From the NCBI RefSeq assembly GCF_020164745.1, contig NZ_JAIUGV010000008.1:62001-126000 (forward strand): DNA of 64,000 bases, in the 5' to 3' direction. The notes below the pieces were generated by a model. That model worked only from the letters and a program-made list of their open reading frames with translations. It was not told where the DNA came from and did not search any database. Source of the DNA: Mesorhizobium sp. ES1-4. GTDB taxonomy: Bacteria > Pseudomonadota > Alphaproteobacteria > Rhizobiales > Rhizobiaceae. The translations under genes and the position numbers were made by a program. Shown here piece after piece: positions 7,753-16,071 of this stretch; position 1 is the stretch's first letter, and every line of letters starts with the position of its first letter.

Positions 7753-9132
7753 TCAGAGATTGGCAAATACGTTGTTCACGGCATCGGCGGTCTTGGCCAC
7801 CACGATGTCGGCTTCCTCGCGGGTCAGGCAAAGCGGCGGCGCGAAGCCGAGGATGTCGCCCTGCGGCATGGCGCGGCCGATGACGCCGCTTGCCGCAAGG
7901 GCCGTGGCGATTTGCGGTCCGATCTTGAGCGAAGGGTCGAAGAAGGCCCGGTCGTCGCGGTCTTTCACGAATTCGACAGCCGCCATCATACCGTCGCCGC
8001 GCACCTCGCCGACGTGTTTGTGACCGCCGACGGCCTTGGCCAGTTCGGCACGGAAATAAGCGCCGGTCTCGCCGGCATTCCGCACTAGGTCCATCTCGTC
8101 GATCAGCTCGAGATTGGCGACGCCGGCGGCAACACAGATCGGATGCGCCGAATAGGTCCAGCCATGGCCGAGCGAGCCGAGCTTGTCGGAGCCTTGCACC
8201 AGCACCTGCCACATCTTGTCGGCGACGATGACGCCCGACAGCGGCGCATAGGCCGAGGTCAGGCCCTTGGCGATGGTGATCAGGTCGGGCTTGATGCCGT
8301 AGTGATCGGAGCCGAACATGGTGCCGAGCCGGCCGAAGCCCGTCACCACCTCGTCGGCGACCAGGAGCACGTCATATTTCTTCAGCACCGCCTGGATCTT
8401 TTCCCAGTAGGCCGCGGGCGGCGGCACGATGCCGCCAGTGCCGAGGATCGGCTCGCCGATGAAGGCCGCAATCGTGTCGGGACCTTCGGCGAGGATCATC
8501 TCCTCAAGCTTGTCGGCGCAATGCTGCGAGAACTGCTCCTCGTTCATCGAGCGGTCGGCGCGGCGGAAATAGTACGGCGCCTCGGTGTGCAGGATGGGCG
8601 CGCGCGGCAGGTCGAAAGCGTTGTGGAACAGCTCCAACCCGGTCAGCGATCCTGTCATCACGCCCGAGCCGTGATAGCCGCGCCAGCGCGAGATGATCTT
8701 CTTCTTCTCCGGGCGGCCGAGAACGTTGTTGTAGTACCAGATCAGCTTGATGTTGGTTTCGTTGGCGTCCGAACCCGAGAGGCCGAAATAGACCCTCGAC
8801 ATGCCCTTCGGCGCGCGGTCGATGATCATCTTGGCCAGCGTGATCGAAGCCTCGGTGCCGTGCCCGACATAGGCGTGGTAATAGGCGAGGTTCTTGGCCT
8901 GGGCGGCGATGGCATCGGCGATCTTCTGGCGGCCATAGCCGACATTGACGCAATAAAGGCCGGCGAAGGCATCGATGCTCTTCCTGCCATTGTTGTCCCA
9001 GACGGTGACGCCTTCGCCACCAGCCATGATGCGCGTCGGCGATTCACCGCGCGCGTGCGTGCCCATATGGGTGGAGGGATGGAAGAAATGGTCGCGGTCC
9101 CAGGCGTTGAGTTCGTTGGACTGGTCGAGCAT
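7753..9132 (-). CDS. doeD: Class III aminotransferase, probable L-2,4-diaminobutyrate transaminase
   Basis: The start at 9132 is chosen because AAGGAG lies 7 bases upstream; the frame could extend to 9177 but with no ribosome binding site. The 459-aa PLP enzyme has fold-type I class III motifs: GSDANET near 120-125, Asp260 (VADEV) and Schiff-base Lys289 (TIAKGLTS). In other bacteria the set asnC-ssd-atf accompanies eutABCDE and atf (DoeD) moves the gamma-amino group of L-2,4-diaminobutyrate to give aspartate semialdehyde. Here exactly these three genes face the ectoine operon, so I assign that role by context. A generic omega-amino-acid:pyruvate transaminase cannot be excluded from sequence alone. 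Confidence 0.75.
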   Translation of the reverse strand: MLDQSNELNAWDRDHFFHPSTHMGTHARGESPTRIMAGGEGVTVWDNNGRKSIDAFAGLYCVNVGYGRQKIADAIAAQAKNLAYYHAYVGHGTEASITLAKMIIDRAPKGMSRVYFGLSGSDANETNIKLIWYYNNVLGRPEKKKIISRWRGYHGSGVMTGSLTGLELFHNAFDLPRAPILHTEAPYYFRRADRSMNEEQFSQHCADKLEEMILAEGPDTIAAFIGEPILGTGGIVPPPAAYWEKIQAVLKKYDVLLVADEVVTGFGRLGTMFGSDHYGIKPDLITIAKGLTSAYAPLSGVIVADKMWQVLVQGSDKLGSLGHGWTYSAHPICVAAGVANLELIDEMDLVRNAGETGAYFRAELAKAVGGHKHVGEVRGDGMMAAVEFVKDRDDRAFFDPSLKIGPQIATALAASGVIGRAMPQGDILGFAPPLCLTREEADIVVAKTADAVNNVFANL

Positions 9133-9166
9133 CTTTTTACTCCTTGAAAGAGGTCCGGGTGCGGGC

Positions 9167-10660
9167 CTACGCCACATCCAGGCAAAGGTATTTGAGGTCG
9201 GTGAAAGCTTCCAGCCCGTGGCGCGAGCCTTCTCGGCCGATCCCGGACTGCTTGACGCCGCCGAAGGGGATCGGTGCGCCGGTGATCTTCACGCGGTTGA
9301 TGGCGACCATGCCGTAGTCGAGCGCCCGGCCCATGCGCTGCTGGCGGGCGCCGTTCTCGGTCACGACATAGGCGACCAGGCCATATTCGGTGGCGTTGGC
9401 GCGTGCGATCACCTCGTCCTCATCGTCGAAAGGCGTGACAGCGGCCACCGGACCAAAGGTCTCCTCGCGCATGATCAACGCGTCGTCGACGACATCGGCG
9501 AGCAGTGTCGGCTGGTAGAAGAGCGGCCCGGCCTGATGGCGCTTGCCGCCGGCGAGGCAGCGCGCGCCGAGGGCTACGGCGTCGGCGACCTGTTCCTCCA
9601 CCTTCTTGACCGCGCGCTCATGCATCAGCGGACCGATCTCGGTTTCATCGGTAAGTCCATTGCCGGTCCGCAGCGCTTCGATGCGCTTTGCAAATGCGGC
9701 GCAGAAACGGTCATAAATCGGACGTTGGACATAGATGCGATTGGCGGCGAGGCAATCCTGTCCTGATGTTGCGAATTTGGCGTCGATGGCGATGGCCACC
9801 GCTTTGCCGAGATCGGCATCGGCAAAGACGATCAGCGGCGCGTGGCCGCCAAGCTCCATCACCAGCCGCTTCATCGTCGGCGCACTTTGCGCGGCGATCA
9901 GCCGGCCGATCTCGGTGGAGCCGGTAAAACTCATGGCGCGGACGCGCGGATCCTCGCACATGCGACCAACGATCGTCGCGGCCTTGCCGGTGACGATGTT
10001 GAAAACGCCGGCGGGCAGGCCGGCGCGTTCGCCGAGTTCGGCCAGTGCCAGCGCCGACAGCGGCGTTTCCGAGGAGGGGTGCGCGACGATGGTGCAGCCG
10101 GCGGCAAGTGCCGCCGCTGCCTTGCGGGTCAGCATGGCCGAGGGAAAGTTCCACGGCGTGACCACGCCGACCACACCCAGCGGCTCGCGCCGCACCATCA
10201 TTTCAGCGTCCGGCAGATGGCTGGTGACGCTCTCGGCGTTGAGACGCTTCGCTTCCTCCGCATACCATTCGACGAAGGAGGCGGCATAGCCGATCTCGCC
10301 GAGCGACTCGCTGAGCGGCTTGCCCTGTTCCAATGTCATCAGCAGAGCGAGGTCGTCTTTCGCCGCGATGATCAGCTCGAACCATTTTCGCAGGATTCTT
10401 GCGCGTTCCTGCGGCAACAGCGACCGCCAGGCCGGAAAGGCGCGCGCTGCGGCATCGATCGCCTTCGTCGTTTGTTGCGCGTCCAACGCGGCGACGAAAG
10501 CGACGGTGGTGCCGGTCGCCGGATCGGTGACTTCGAAGCTTTCGGCTGCCTCGCTCGCCATCCAGTGCCCGTCGACATAAGCGAGTTCGCGCAACAGCCG
10601 GCGATCGACAAGACGGTCGAGCGCCTCATGGCGATGCGAGCGGGCGAAATGCGCGGACAT
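9167..10660 (-). CDS. doeC: Aldehyde dehydrogenase, probable aspartate-semialdehyde dehydrogenase of ectoine catabolism
   Basis: A 497-aa NAD(P)-dependent aldehyde dehydrogenase of the succinate-semialdehyde (GabD) group: TPWNFP with Asn171, general-base Glu269 (MELGG) and nucleophile Cys303 (SGQDC) are all present. It matches the ssd/DoeC gene that oxidises aspartate semialdehyde to aspartate in ectoine-degradation clusters and sits 34 bases upstream of the transaminase gene in the same operon. An oddity: the Lys of the cofactor-binding KPA/KPS motif, nearly invariant in the superfamily, is His194 here (VAHPSSETP). This may alter cofactor preference. Succinate semialdehyde remains a possible additional substrate. 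Confidence 0.8.
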   Translation of the reverse strand: MSAHFARSHRHEALDRLVDRRLLRELAYVDGHWMASEAAESFEVTDPATGTTVAFVAALDAQQTTKAIDAAARAFPAWRSLLPQERARILRKWFELIIAAKDDLALLMTLEQGKPLSESLGEIGYAASFVEWYAEEAKRLNAESVTSHLPDAEMMVRREPLGVVGVVTPWNFPSAMLTRKAAAALAAGCTIVAHPSSETPLSALALAELGERAGLPAGVFNIVTGKAATIVGRMCEDPRVRAMSFTGSTEIGRLIAAQSAPTMKRLVMELGGHAPLIVFADADLGKAVAIAIDAKFATSGQDCLAANRIYVQRPIYDRFCAAFAKRIEALRTGNGLTDETEIGPLMHERAVKKVEEQVADAVALGARCLAGGKRHQAGPLFYQPTLLADVVDDALIMREETFGPVAAVTPFDDEDEVIARANATEYGLVAYVVTENGARQQRMGRALDYGMVAINRVKITGAPIPFGGVKQSGIGREGSRHGLEAFTDLKYLCLDVA

Positions 10661-10789
10661 GATCGAAGCCTCCCGGTTCGGACTGATGCGGGGAGACTAT
10701 CCGTCACCGGCAGACAGAGAGGCTGTTTGGACGCCTGAGCTTAGAGAGAGTCTCTCTATCGCGGCGGGAGGGCAGTCGATCTCTCTGGT

Positions 10790-11281
10790 CTATGTCGACG
10801 CCGGCAACAGGTCCGCTATGGGGAGCGCGATTTCATCCTTCACCGTCTTGATGACGATGTAGGTGAAGTAGCGGTCGATGCCGATCTCGCGGTCGAGCAG
10901 GCCGTCGACCAGCCGCTGATAGGCGTCGATGTCGCGCGCCATCACCTTCAGCACATAGTCGACGCCACCGCCCACCGACCAGCAGGCGACGATCTCGGGG
11001 ATGTCGCGGATGACGCGCTCGAAGCGGTCGAAATCGGCCTGTCGGTGGCTGGCCAGCGTCACTTCCATCAGCACGGTGGCGACCGGCGCCACGACGCGCA
11101 TCGCGATCCGGGCGTGATAGCCCGAGACGACGCCGGCCTTTTCCAGCTTGCGCAGCCGCATCCAGCACGGCGTCGGCGACAACCCGACCTGGTCGGCCAG
11201 CGCCAGCTTGGTTATGCGGCCATCGCGCTGGATGGCGTCAAGGATCTTGAGGTCGATCGCGTCGAGTTTCGCAGCAGTCAT
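10790..11281 (-). CDS. asnC: Lrp/AsnC-family regulator of the ectoine locus
   Basis: I place the start at 11281 (MTAAKLDAIDLKILD), the usual beginning of this family; an in-frame ATG ten codons upstream is possible, and neither has a strong ribosome binding site. The 163-aa protein has the AsnC helix-turn-helix (about residues 10-55, with LADQVGLSPTPCWMRL) followed by the ligand-binding RAM domain (about 65-155). It lies first in the leftward operon with the dehydrogenase and transaminase and diverges from enuR by 83 bases. In other bacteria an AsnC protein (DoeX) co-regulates ectoine breakdown together with EnuR, probably sensing diaminobutyrate-type intermediates. That role here is inferred from position. 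Confidence 0.85.
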   Translation of the reverse strand: MTAAKLDAIDLKILDAIQRDGRITKLALADQVGLSPTPCWMRLRKLEKAGVVSGYHARIAMRVVAPVATVLMEVTLASHRQADFDRFERVIRDIPEIVACWSVGGGVDYVLKVMARDIDAYQRLVDGLLDREIGIDRYFTYIVIKTVKDEIALPIADLLPAST

Positions 11282-11364
11282 CAGCGCCCACTTTTTCGTC
11301 CACCGTACCATGACGGCGCATTATTTCGATTGTCAATTGCACTGATTTCGATCTCTAATAAGTC
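11282..11364. promoter_or_regulatory. Divergent asnC/enuR control region
   Basis: This 83-base gap separates two divergent regulator genes and is AT-rich compared with its surroundings. It contains TGTCAATTG at 11331-11339, a 9-mer that recurs inverted upstream of ehuA (12861-12869). The shared word suggests an operator for EnuR or AsnC; promoter boxes are not clear. Confidence 0.45.
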
Positions 11365-12750
11365 ATGACATTGTGGCAACCCGATCCCGCGCTCATCCGG
11401 CGGCCAGCCTATCAGTCGCTCGCCGACCAGTTCGCGCGTGCCATTCATGACGGGCGCCTTGCCAATGGCGCGCGCCTGCCGACGCATCGCAGGCTTGCCG
11501 ACGATCTCAAGCTTTCAGTACAGACCGTGAGCCGCGCCTACGAGGAATTGATCCGGCGCGGCCTGATTTCGGGCGAGATCGGCCGCGGCAGTTTCGTCCA
11601 GACGCAGCGCCGCGAGCCGGAGCCGCCCTATCTGCCCGAGCGCCTCGGGGAGGTCATCGATCTCTCGATCCTGAAACCGGTCTGCGAGCCGATGCATCTG
11701 GAGCGGATGAAGCAGGCGCTGGGCTGGCTTGCCGAAAACCTGCCGTCGAGTTCGGCGCTGTCGTTCCGGCCGAACGTGGTGTTCCCGCGCCACCGCGCCG
11801 TGGCGGTCGAATGGCTGAAACTGTGCGGCCTCGATGCCTCCGCGCAGAACATCAGCCTGACCAACGGCGCCACCGCCGGCATGACGGTGGCGCTGATGAG
11901 CGTGGCGCCGCCGGGCTCCACCGTTGCTACCGAGGCGATCGGCCACCACACGCTGGTGCCGCTCGCCCGCTATCTCGGCTTCAACCTCGAAGGCCTGCCG
12001 ATCGACGGAAACGGACTGATTCCGGACGCGTTGGACGAGGCCTGCCGGCTTTCCGACATCCGCGCCGTGTTCGTCCAGCCGTCGGTGATCAATCCTACGG
12101 CAACGCTCATGGACGCGGCCCGGCGCGAGCAGATCGCGGCGGTGGCGCGCAAGCATGACATCGCCATTATCGAAAACGATGTGCTGGGCCCGCTGGTCGA
12201 GGACCGGCCGCCGCCGGTCGCCGCCTTCGCGCCGGAGCGGACGCTCTACGTCACCTCTTTCACCAAGATCACCGTGCCCGGCCTGCGCATCGGTTATCTC
12301 GCCGCGCCCGACCGCTACGTTGCCGCAGTCGCCAATCGGCATCTCGTCTCGAACTGGATGGCGACACCTATGGTGGCCGAAATCGCCACAAAATGGGTGA
12401 CCGACGGCACCGCGATGGAACTCGTGCGCTGGCAACGCGCGGCGCTGCGGCGGCGGCAGGACATCGCCGGCGAGGTACTGGCCGGCGTCGACTACCGTGC
12501 CCGCCGCGACGGATTGCATATCTGGCTGCAACTGCCGGCCGACCGTTCGGAGGAGAGCTTTGTCGCCCAGGCCCGGCTGCAAGGCGTGGCCATCGCCCCC
12601 GGCACCTCCTTCCGCATTTCGCAGGCGCCCTGGCATCCGGCGGTGCGCATCTCCTTGGGTTCGACCACCGAGGGGGAACTGCGCGCCGGTCTCGGCGTTG
12701 TCACCAAGCTGTTGCTTGGCGATCCGGAGCATTTGCTGCTCGCAATCTGA
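11365..12750 (+). CDS. enuR: MocR/GntR-type PLP-dependent regulator of ectoine catabolism
   Basis: A 461-aa MocR-family regulator: GntR winged helix at about residues 12-80 (LPTHRRLADDLKLSVQTVSR), linker, then a fold-type I aminotransferase-like domain with the PLP Lys at 301 (SFTKITVPGLRIGYL). EnuR proteins of ectoine users have this size and a Lys at essentially this position; from literature they repress uptake and eut genes until PLP condenses with ectoine-derived N-acetyl-diaminobutyrate or diaminobutyrate. It lies between the two arms of the locus, divergent from asnC and 178 bases before ehuA, the expected place. The ATG follows only a weak Shine-Dalgarno-like run, consistent with low expression. 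Confidence 0.88.
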   Translation: MTLWQPDPALIRRPAYQSLADQFARAIHDGRLANGARLPTHRRLADDLKLSVQTVSRAYEELIRRGLISGEIGRGSFVQTQRREPEPPYLPERLGEVIDLSILKPVCEPMHLERMKQALGWLAENLPSSSALSFRPNVVFPRHRAVAVEWLKLCGLDASAQNISLTNGATAGMTVALMSVAPPGSTVATEAIGHHTLVPLARYLGFNLEGLPIDGNGLIPDALDEACRLSDIRAVFVQPSVINPTATLMDAARREQIAAVARKHDIAIIENDVLGPLVEDRPPPVAAFAPERTLYVTSFTKITVPGLRIGYLAAPDRYVAAVANRHLVSNWMATPMVAEIATKWVTDGTAMELVRWQRAALRRRQDIAGEVLAGVDYRARRDGLHIWLQLPADRSEESFVAQARLQGVAIAPGTSFRISQAPWHPAVRISLGSTTEGELRAGLGVVTKLLLGDPEHLLLAI

Positions 12751-12837
12751 GTAGGCCGCCCACTGGTGCCAGGCAGCTCTGGGACAACGGCCCAAAAAGC
12801 TAGCTGCGATTTGACCGGAAAATGTGCGCAATCAGAA

Positions 12838-12873
12838 TAATTGTCATGATATTATTTTCCCAATTGACATGAT
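12838..12873. promoter_or_regulatory. Candidate EnuR operator/promoter upstream of ehuA
   Basis: An AT-rich block in the 178-base enuR-ehuA gap. TTGTCATGAT (12841-12850) and TTGACATGAT (12864-12873) form an imperfect direct repeat 23 bases apart, and CAATTGACA (12861-12869) is the inverse of the 9-mer in the asnC/enuR gap. TTGACA at 12864 could also serve as a -35 box, but I see no convincing -10 at standard spacing. Confidence 0.45.
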
Positions 12874-12928
12874 TTGACGCGTTCCGCATCGTGAAGGGCA
12901 TCAGGCTTCTCCAGCACGGGGAAATTAT

Positions 12929-13720
12929 TTGTCCGCATCCGCACCCATCATCAAGGTCGATGCCATCTCGAAAAGCTTCGGCGCCTTCAAGGTGCTGGAT
13001 GGCTTGTCAATGCAGGTCATGCCGCGCGAAAAGCTGGCGTTGATAGGCCCCTCCGGCTCGGGCAAGACGACGATCCTGCGTATCCTGATGACGCTGGAGC
13101 GCATCGACGGCGGTCACATCCAGATTGACGGCGAGCAGCTCTATCACATGGAACGCAACGGCCAGCTGCTGCCGGCCGACGAGCGCCATCTGGCGCGGAT
13201 GCGTCAGAAGACCGGCATGGTCTTCCAGCTGTTCAATCTGTTTCCGCACAAAAGCGTCATCGACAATGTCACGCTGGCGCCGATACTGACCAAGGGCACG
13301 CCGCGCGCCGCCGCCGAGAAACGGGCGATGGAACTGCTCGACATGGTTGGCATGGCCGACAAGGCGAAGGCGATGCCGGCCCAATTGTCCGGCGGCCAGA
13401 AGCAGCGCGTGGCGATCGCCCGCGCGCTCGCCTTGCAGCCGAAGATCATGCTGTTCGACGAGGTGACGTCGGCGCTCGACCCGGAGTTGGTCGAGGAAGT
13501 GCTCAACGTCTTGTGGCGGCTTTGCGCCGAGACCGACATGACCATGCTGCTGGTCACGCATGAGATGGGGTTCGCCCACGACTTTGCCGACCGGATACTG
13601 TTCTTCGATCGCGGTCGGATAGTCGAGGAAGGCAAGCCCGACGAGATTTTCCGCAATCCCAAACAGGAACGCACGCAAGGGTTCCTGAAGAAGATCATCG
13701 CGGCCGGACACCGTGTCTGA
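12929..13720 (+). CDS. ehuA: Ectoine/hydroxyectoine ABC transporter ATPase
   Basis: The 263-aa ATPase of the EhuABCD importer energises uptake at the cytoplasmic face. Walker A GPSGSGKTT lies near residues 40-48, the signature LSGGQKQR near 153-160 and Walker B IMLFDEVTSALD near 174-185, as in polar-amino-acid-type ATPases. The start is TTG at 12929, preceded by GGGGA at good spacing; the next in-frame Met is inside the conserved domain, so TTG is required. It is first in the rightward operon and preceded by the candidate operator. The gene order ehuA-ehuB-ehuC-ehuD-eutABCDE is that of rhizobial ectoine loci. Confidence 0.9.
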   Translation: MSASAPIIKVDAISKSFGAFKVLDGLSMQVMPREKLALIGPSGSGKTTILRILMTLERIDGGHIQIDGEQLYHMERNGQLLPADERHLARMRQKTGMVFQLFNLFPHKSVIDNVTLAPILTKGTPRAAAEKRAMELLDMVGMADKAKAMPAQLSGGQKQRVAIARALALQPKIMLFDEVTSALDPELVEEVLNVLWRLCAETDMTMLLVTHEMGFAHDFADRILFFDRGRIVEEGKPDEIFRNPKQERTQGFLKKIIAAGHRV

Positions 13721-13789
13721 CCGCATGCCAAAGGCGGCTAGCCCGTCCTGAAATCACGCAAACCAAGACAAGAACAAGGAGTTGGGAAC

Positions 13790-14641
13790 ATGAAGAAACT
13801 TGGCATTCTGGCTGGCGTCGCCGGCCTTGCGATTACGGCGGTTCTCGCGACCTCGGGCGTAGGCTCGGCCGCGGACAAGAAGCTGGAACAACTGAAGGCG
13901 CAAGGGTTCGCGCGCGTCGCTATCGCCAACGAGCCGCCCTATACCGCGGTCGCCGCCGACGGCAAGGTTTCGGGCGCCGCACCCGACGTGGCGCGCGAGA
14001 TTTTCAAACGCCTCGGAGTGGCCGATATCGTCGCTTCGATCTCCGAATATGGCGCGATGATCCCCGGCCTGCAGGCCGGCCGCTTCGACGTCGTCACCGC
14101 CGGCCTGTTCATGAAGCCGGAGCGTTGCGCCGCGGTCGCTTATTCCGAGCCGGTCCTGTGCGACGCCGAGGCGATGCTGGTGAAGAAGGGCAATCCAAAG
14201 GGCTTCAAGAGCTACCAGGATGTCGCCAAGGACACCTCCGCCACCATCGGCGCCCCCGGCGGCGGCACCGAGGAGAAGCTTGCGCTGAACGCCGGCGTGC
14301 CGCGCGAACGTGTCATCGTCGTGCCGGATGGCCAGAGCGGTCTGAAGATGGTGCAGGACGGCCGCATCGATGCCTATTCGCTGCCTGTCCTGTCGATCAA
14401 CGACCTTATGAAAAAGGCCAATGATCCGAACCTCGAAGTGATTGCCCCGGTGCAGGGCGCGCCGGTCTATTGCGACGGCGCCGCCTTCAAGAAGGGCGAC
14501 GAGGCGCTGCGCGATGCCTTCGACGTCGAGCTCGCCAAGATGAAGAAGTCGGGCGAATTCGCAAAGATCATCGAGCCTTATGGCTTCTCGGCGGCGGCCG
14601 CGATGTCGACGACGCGCGAAAAACTCTGCTCGGCGAAGTAG
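13790..14641 (+). CDS. ehuB: Ectoine/hydroxyectoine-binding periplasmic protein
   Basis: A 283-aa family 3 solute-binding protein. Residues 1-28 form a Sec signal peptide (two positive residues, hydrophobic core, small residues before the cut near SAAD). The mature part carries VAIANEPPYT (about 44-53), which helps line the ligand pocket in this family. An AAGGAG lies before the ATG. EhuB delivers ectoine and hydroxyectoine to EhuCD. A 31-base perfect hairpin directly follows the stop and precedes ehuC, an arrangement that would keep EhuB more abundant than the permeases; that consequence is inference. Confidence 0.9.
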   Translation: MKKLGILAGVAGLAITAVLATSGVGSAADKKLEQLKAQGFARVAIANEPPYTAVAADGKVSGAAPDVAREIFKRLGVADIVASISEYGAMIPGLQAGRFDVVTAGLFMKPERCAAVAYSEPVLCDAEAMLVKKGNPKGFKSYQDVAKDTSATIGAPGGGTEEKLALNAGVPRERVIVVPDGQSGLKMVQDGRIDAYSLPVLSINDLMKKANDPNLEVIAPVQGAPVYCDGAAFKKGDEALRDAFDVELAKMKKSGEFAKIIEPYGFSAAAAMSTTREKLCSAK

Positions 14642-14651
14642 AGCGCTCTTC

Positions 14652-14682
14652 TTCCTTCTCCCCGTTGAACGGGGAGAAGGAA
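14652..14682 (+). other. Perfect hairpin between ehuB and ehuC
   Basis: Two 15-base arms (TTCCTTCTCCCCGTT and its exact complement) separated by one base, 10 bases after the ehuB stop. There is no T-run after it, so a full terminator is unlikely; partial attenuation or protection of the ehuB 3' end is more plausible. Similar CTCTCCCC/GGGGAGAG palindromes are dispersed in rhizobial genomes, so it may also be a repeat-family member. Confidence 0.7.
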
Positions 14683-14714
14683 CCTAAATCGCGAACGTTG
14701 GAACTTCTAATCGA

Positions 14715-15374
14715 ATGACCCAGTGGTCCGGCTATTTCGGCCTGATATTTCAGGGAGCGCTTGTCACCATCGAGCTCACGCTGATGGGGTCGGTGCTTGC
14801 CCTGATCATGGCCTTTCTCGCCGGCATGGGACGCCTGTCGCGCTTCTTCGTGCTGCGAGCCTTGGCAACGGCCTATATCGAATTCTTCCGCGGCACCTCG
14901 ATCTTCGTGCAGCTGTTCTTCGCCTATTTCGTGCTGCCGCTGCTGGGCCTTGAACTGACCCCGCTGCAGGCCGGGGTGTTGGCACTGGGACTTAACGTGG
15001 GGGCCTATGCCGCCGAGGTGGTTCGCGGCGCCGTGCAGTCGATCGGCCGCGAACAGCATGAGGCCTGCATCGCGCTCAATCTTGGCCGATGGCAAGGCAT
15101 GCGCCATGTCATCCTGCCGCAAGCGTTTCTGGTAATGCTGCCGACCTTCGGCAACAATGCCATCGAACTGCTCAAGGCGACATCGGTCGTCTCGCTGATC
15201 TCGCTCGCGGATCTGACCTTCCAGGCACAGGTGGTGCGCGCCCAGACCGGCAACACCATGGTGCCGTTCACCACCATTCTCATCGTCTATTTCATCCTGT
15301 CGCTGCTCATCTCGTGGGGTGTCCGCTCGCTGGAACGCCGCATGGCACGCGGCCTCGACGGAGTGCGCGTCTGA
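14715..15374 (+). CDS. ehuC: Ectoine/hydroxyectoine ABC transporter permease EhuC
   Basis: A 219-aa HisM-type permease with about five membrane segments. The conserved EAA loop that docks on the ATPase is seen as EHEACIALNLGRWQGMRHVILPQA (about residues 115-138, quoted here only as the region; key residues are E, A, G and LPQA). The start at 14715 has only a weak upstream GGA, in contrast with ehuB. It forms the membrane channel with EhuD, whose gene begins 34 bases downstream. Confidence 0.88.
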   Translation: MTQWSGYFGLIFQGALVTIELTLMGSVLALIMAFLAGMGRLSRFFVLRALATAYIEFFRGTSIFVQLFFAYFVLPLLGLELTPLQAGVLALGLNVGAYAAEVVRGAVQSIGREQHEACIALNLGRWQGMRHVILPQAFLVMLPTFGNNAIELLKATSVVSLISLADLTFQAQVVRAQTGNTMVPFTTILIVYFILSLLISWGVRSLERRMARGLDGVRV

Positions 15375-15408
15375 TGGCCGGAGCATTCCTGATGAATTGG
15401 GCTCGCTG

Positions 15409-16068
15409 ATGGATTGGGATTGGGATTTCGTCCGGCAGATCCTGCCGACCCTGATCCAGGGGGTGAAGATCACCATCCTGGCGACGCTGCTTGGCTCGGC
15501 GCTGGCGGCGATCGTCGGCTTGGGCATCGCCCTGGCGCGCCGTTCGCCCAACAAGGCGGTGTCGCGCACGGTCGGTTGGGTGGCCGAATTCATCCGCGGC
15601 ACACCGCTCCTAGTACAGCTTTATTTCATCTTCTACGTGCTGCCCGACATCGGCATCCTGCTGCCGCCGCTGGTCGCCGGGGTCATCGGGCTCGGGCTGC
15701 ACTACGGCACCTACACGGCTGAAGTCTACCGCGCCGGCATCGACAACGTGCCGCGTGGTCAGTGGGAGGCTGCCAAGGCCTGTAATCTCAGCGCCCGGCA
15801 GACCTGGTCCTACATCATCATTCCGCAAGCCATCCCGCCGATGATCCCGGCGCTGGCCAACTATTTCATCGCCATGTTCAAGGAGACGCCGCTGCTCTCC
15901 GCGATCACCGTGCTGGAACTGATGAACCAGGCCAAGAGCGTCGCCAACACCTACTATCGCTACCTTGAGCCGATCACGCTGGTCGGCGCGTTCTTCCTCG
16001 CCATCAGCCTCTGTTCCGTCGTGCTGCTGCGCTGGCTGGAACGCCGCTATGGCAAGATCGAGAGATAA
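15409..16068 (+). CDS. ehuD: Ectoine/hydroxyectoine ABC transporter permease EhuD
   Basis: A 219-aa amino-acid-type permease beginning MDWDWDF at 15409; a longer frame starting inside ehuC has no support. Around five hydrophobic segments are visible, with FIRGTPLLVQLYF near residue 60-72 and an EAA loop at about 119-140 (WEAAKACNLS then IIPQAIPP) for contact with EhuA. It pairs with EhuC. eutA begins three bases after its stop, so uptake and catabolism are translated from one message. Confidence 0.88.
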   Translation: MDWDWDFVRQILPTLIQGVKITILATLLGSALAAIVGLGIALARRSPNKAVSRTVGWVAEFIRGTPLLVQLYFIFYVLPDIGILLPPLVAGVIGLGLHYGTYTAEVYRAGIDNVPRGQWEAAKACNLSARQTWSYIIIPQAIPPMIPALANYFIAMFKETPLLSAITVLELMNQAKSVANTYYRYLEPITLVGAFFLAISLCSVVLLRWLERRYGKIER

Positions 16069-16071
16069 CGC

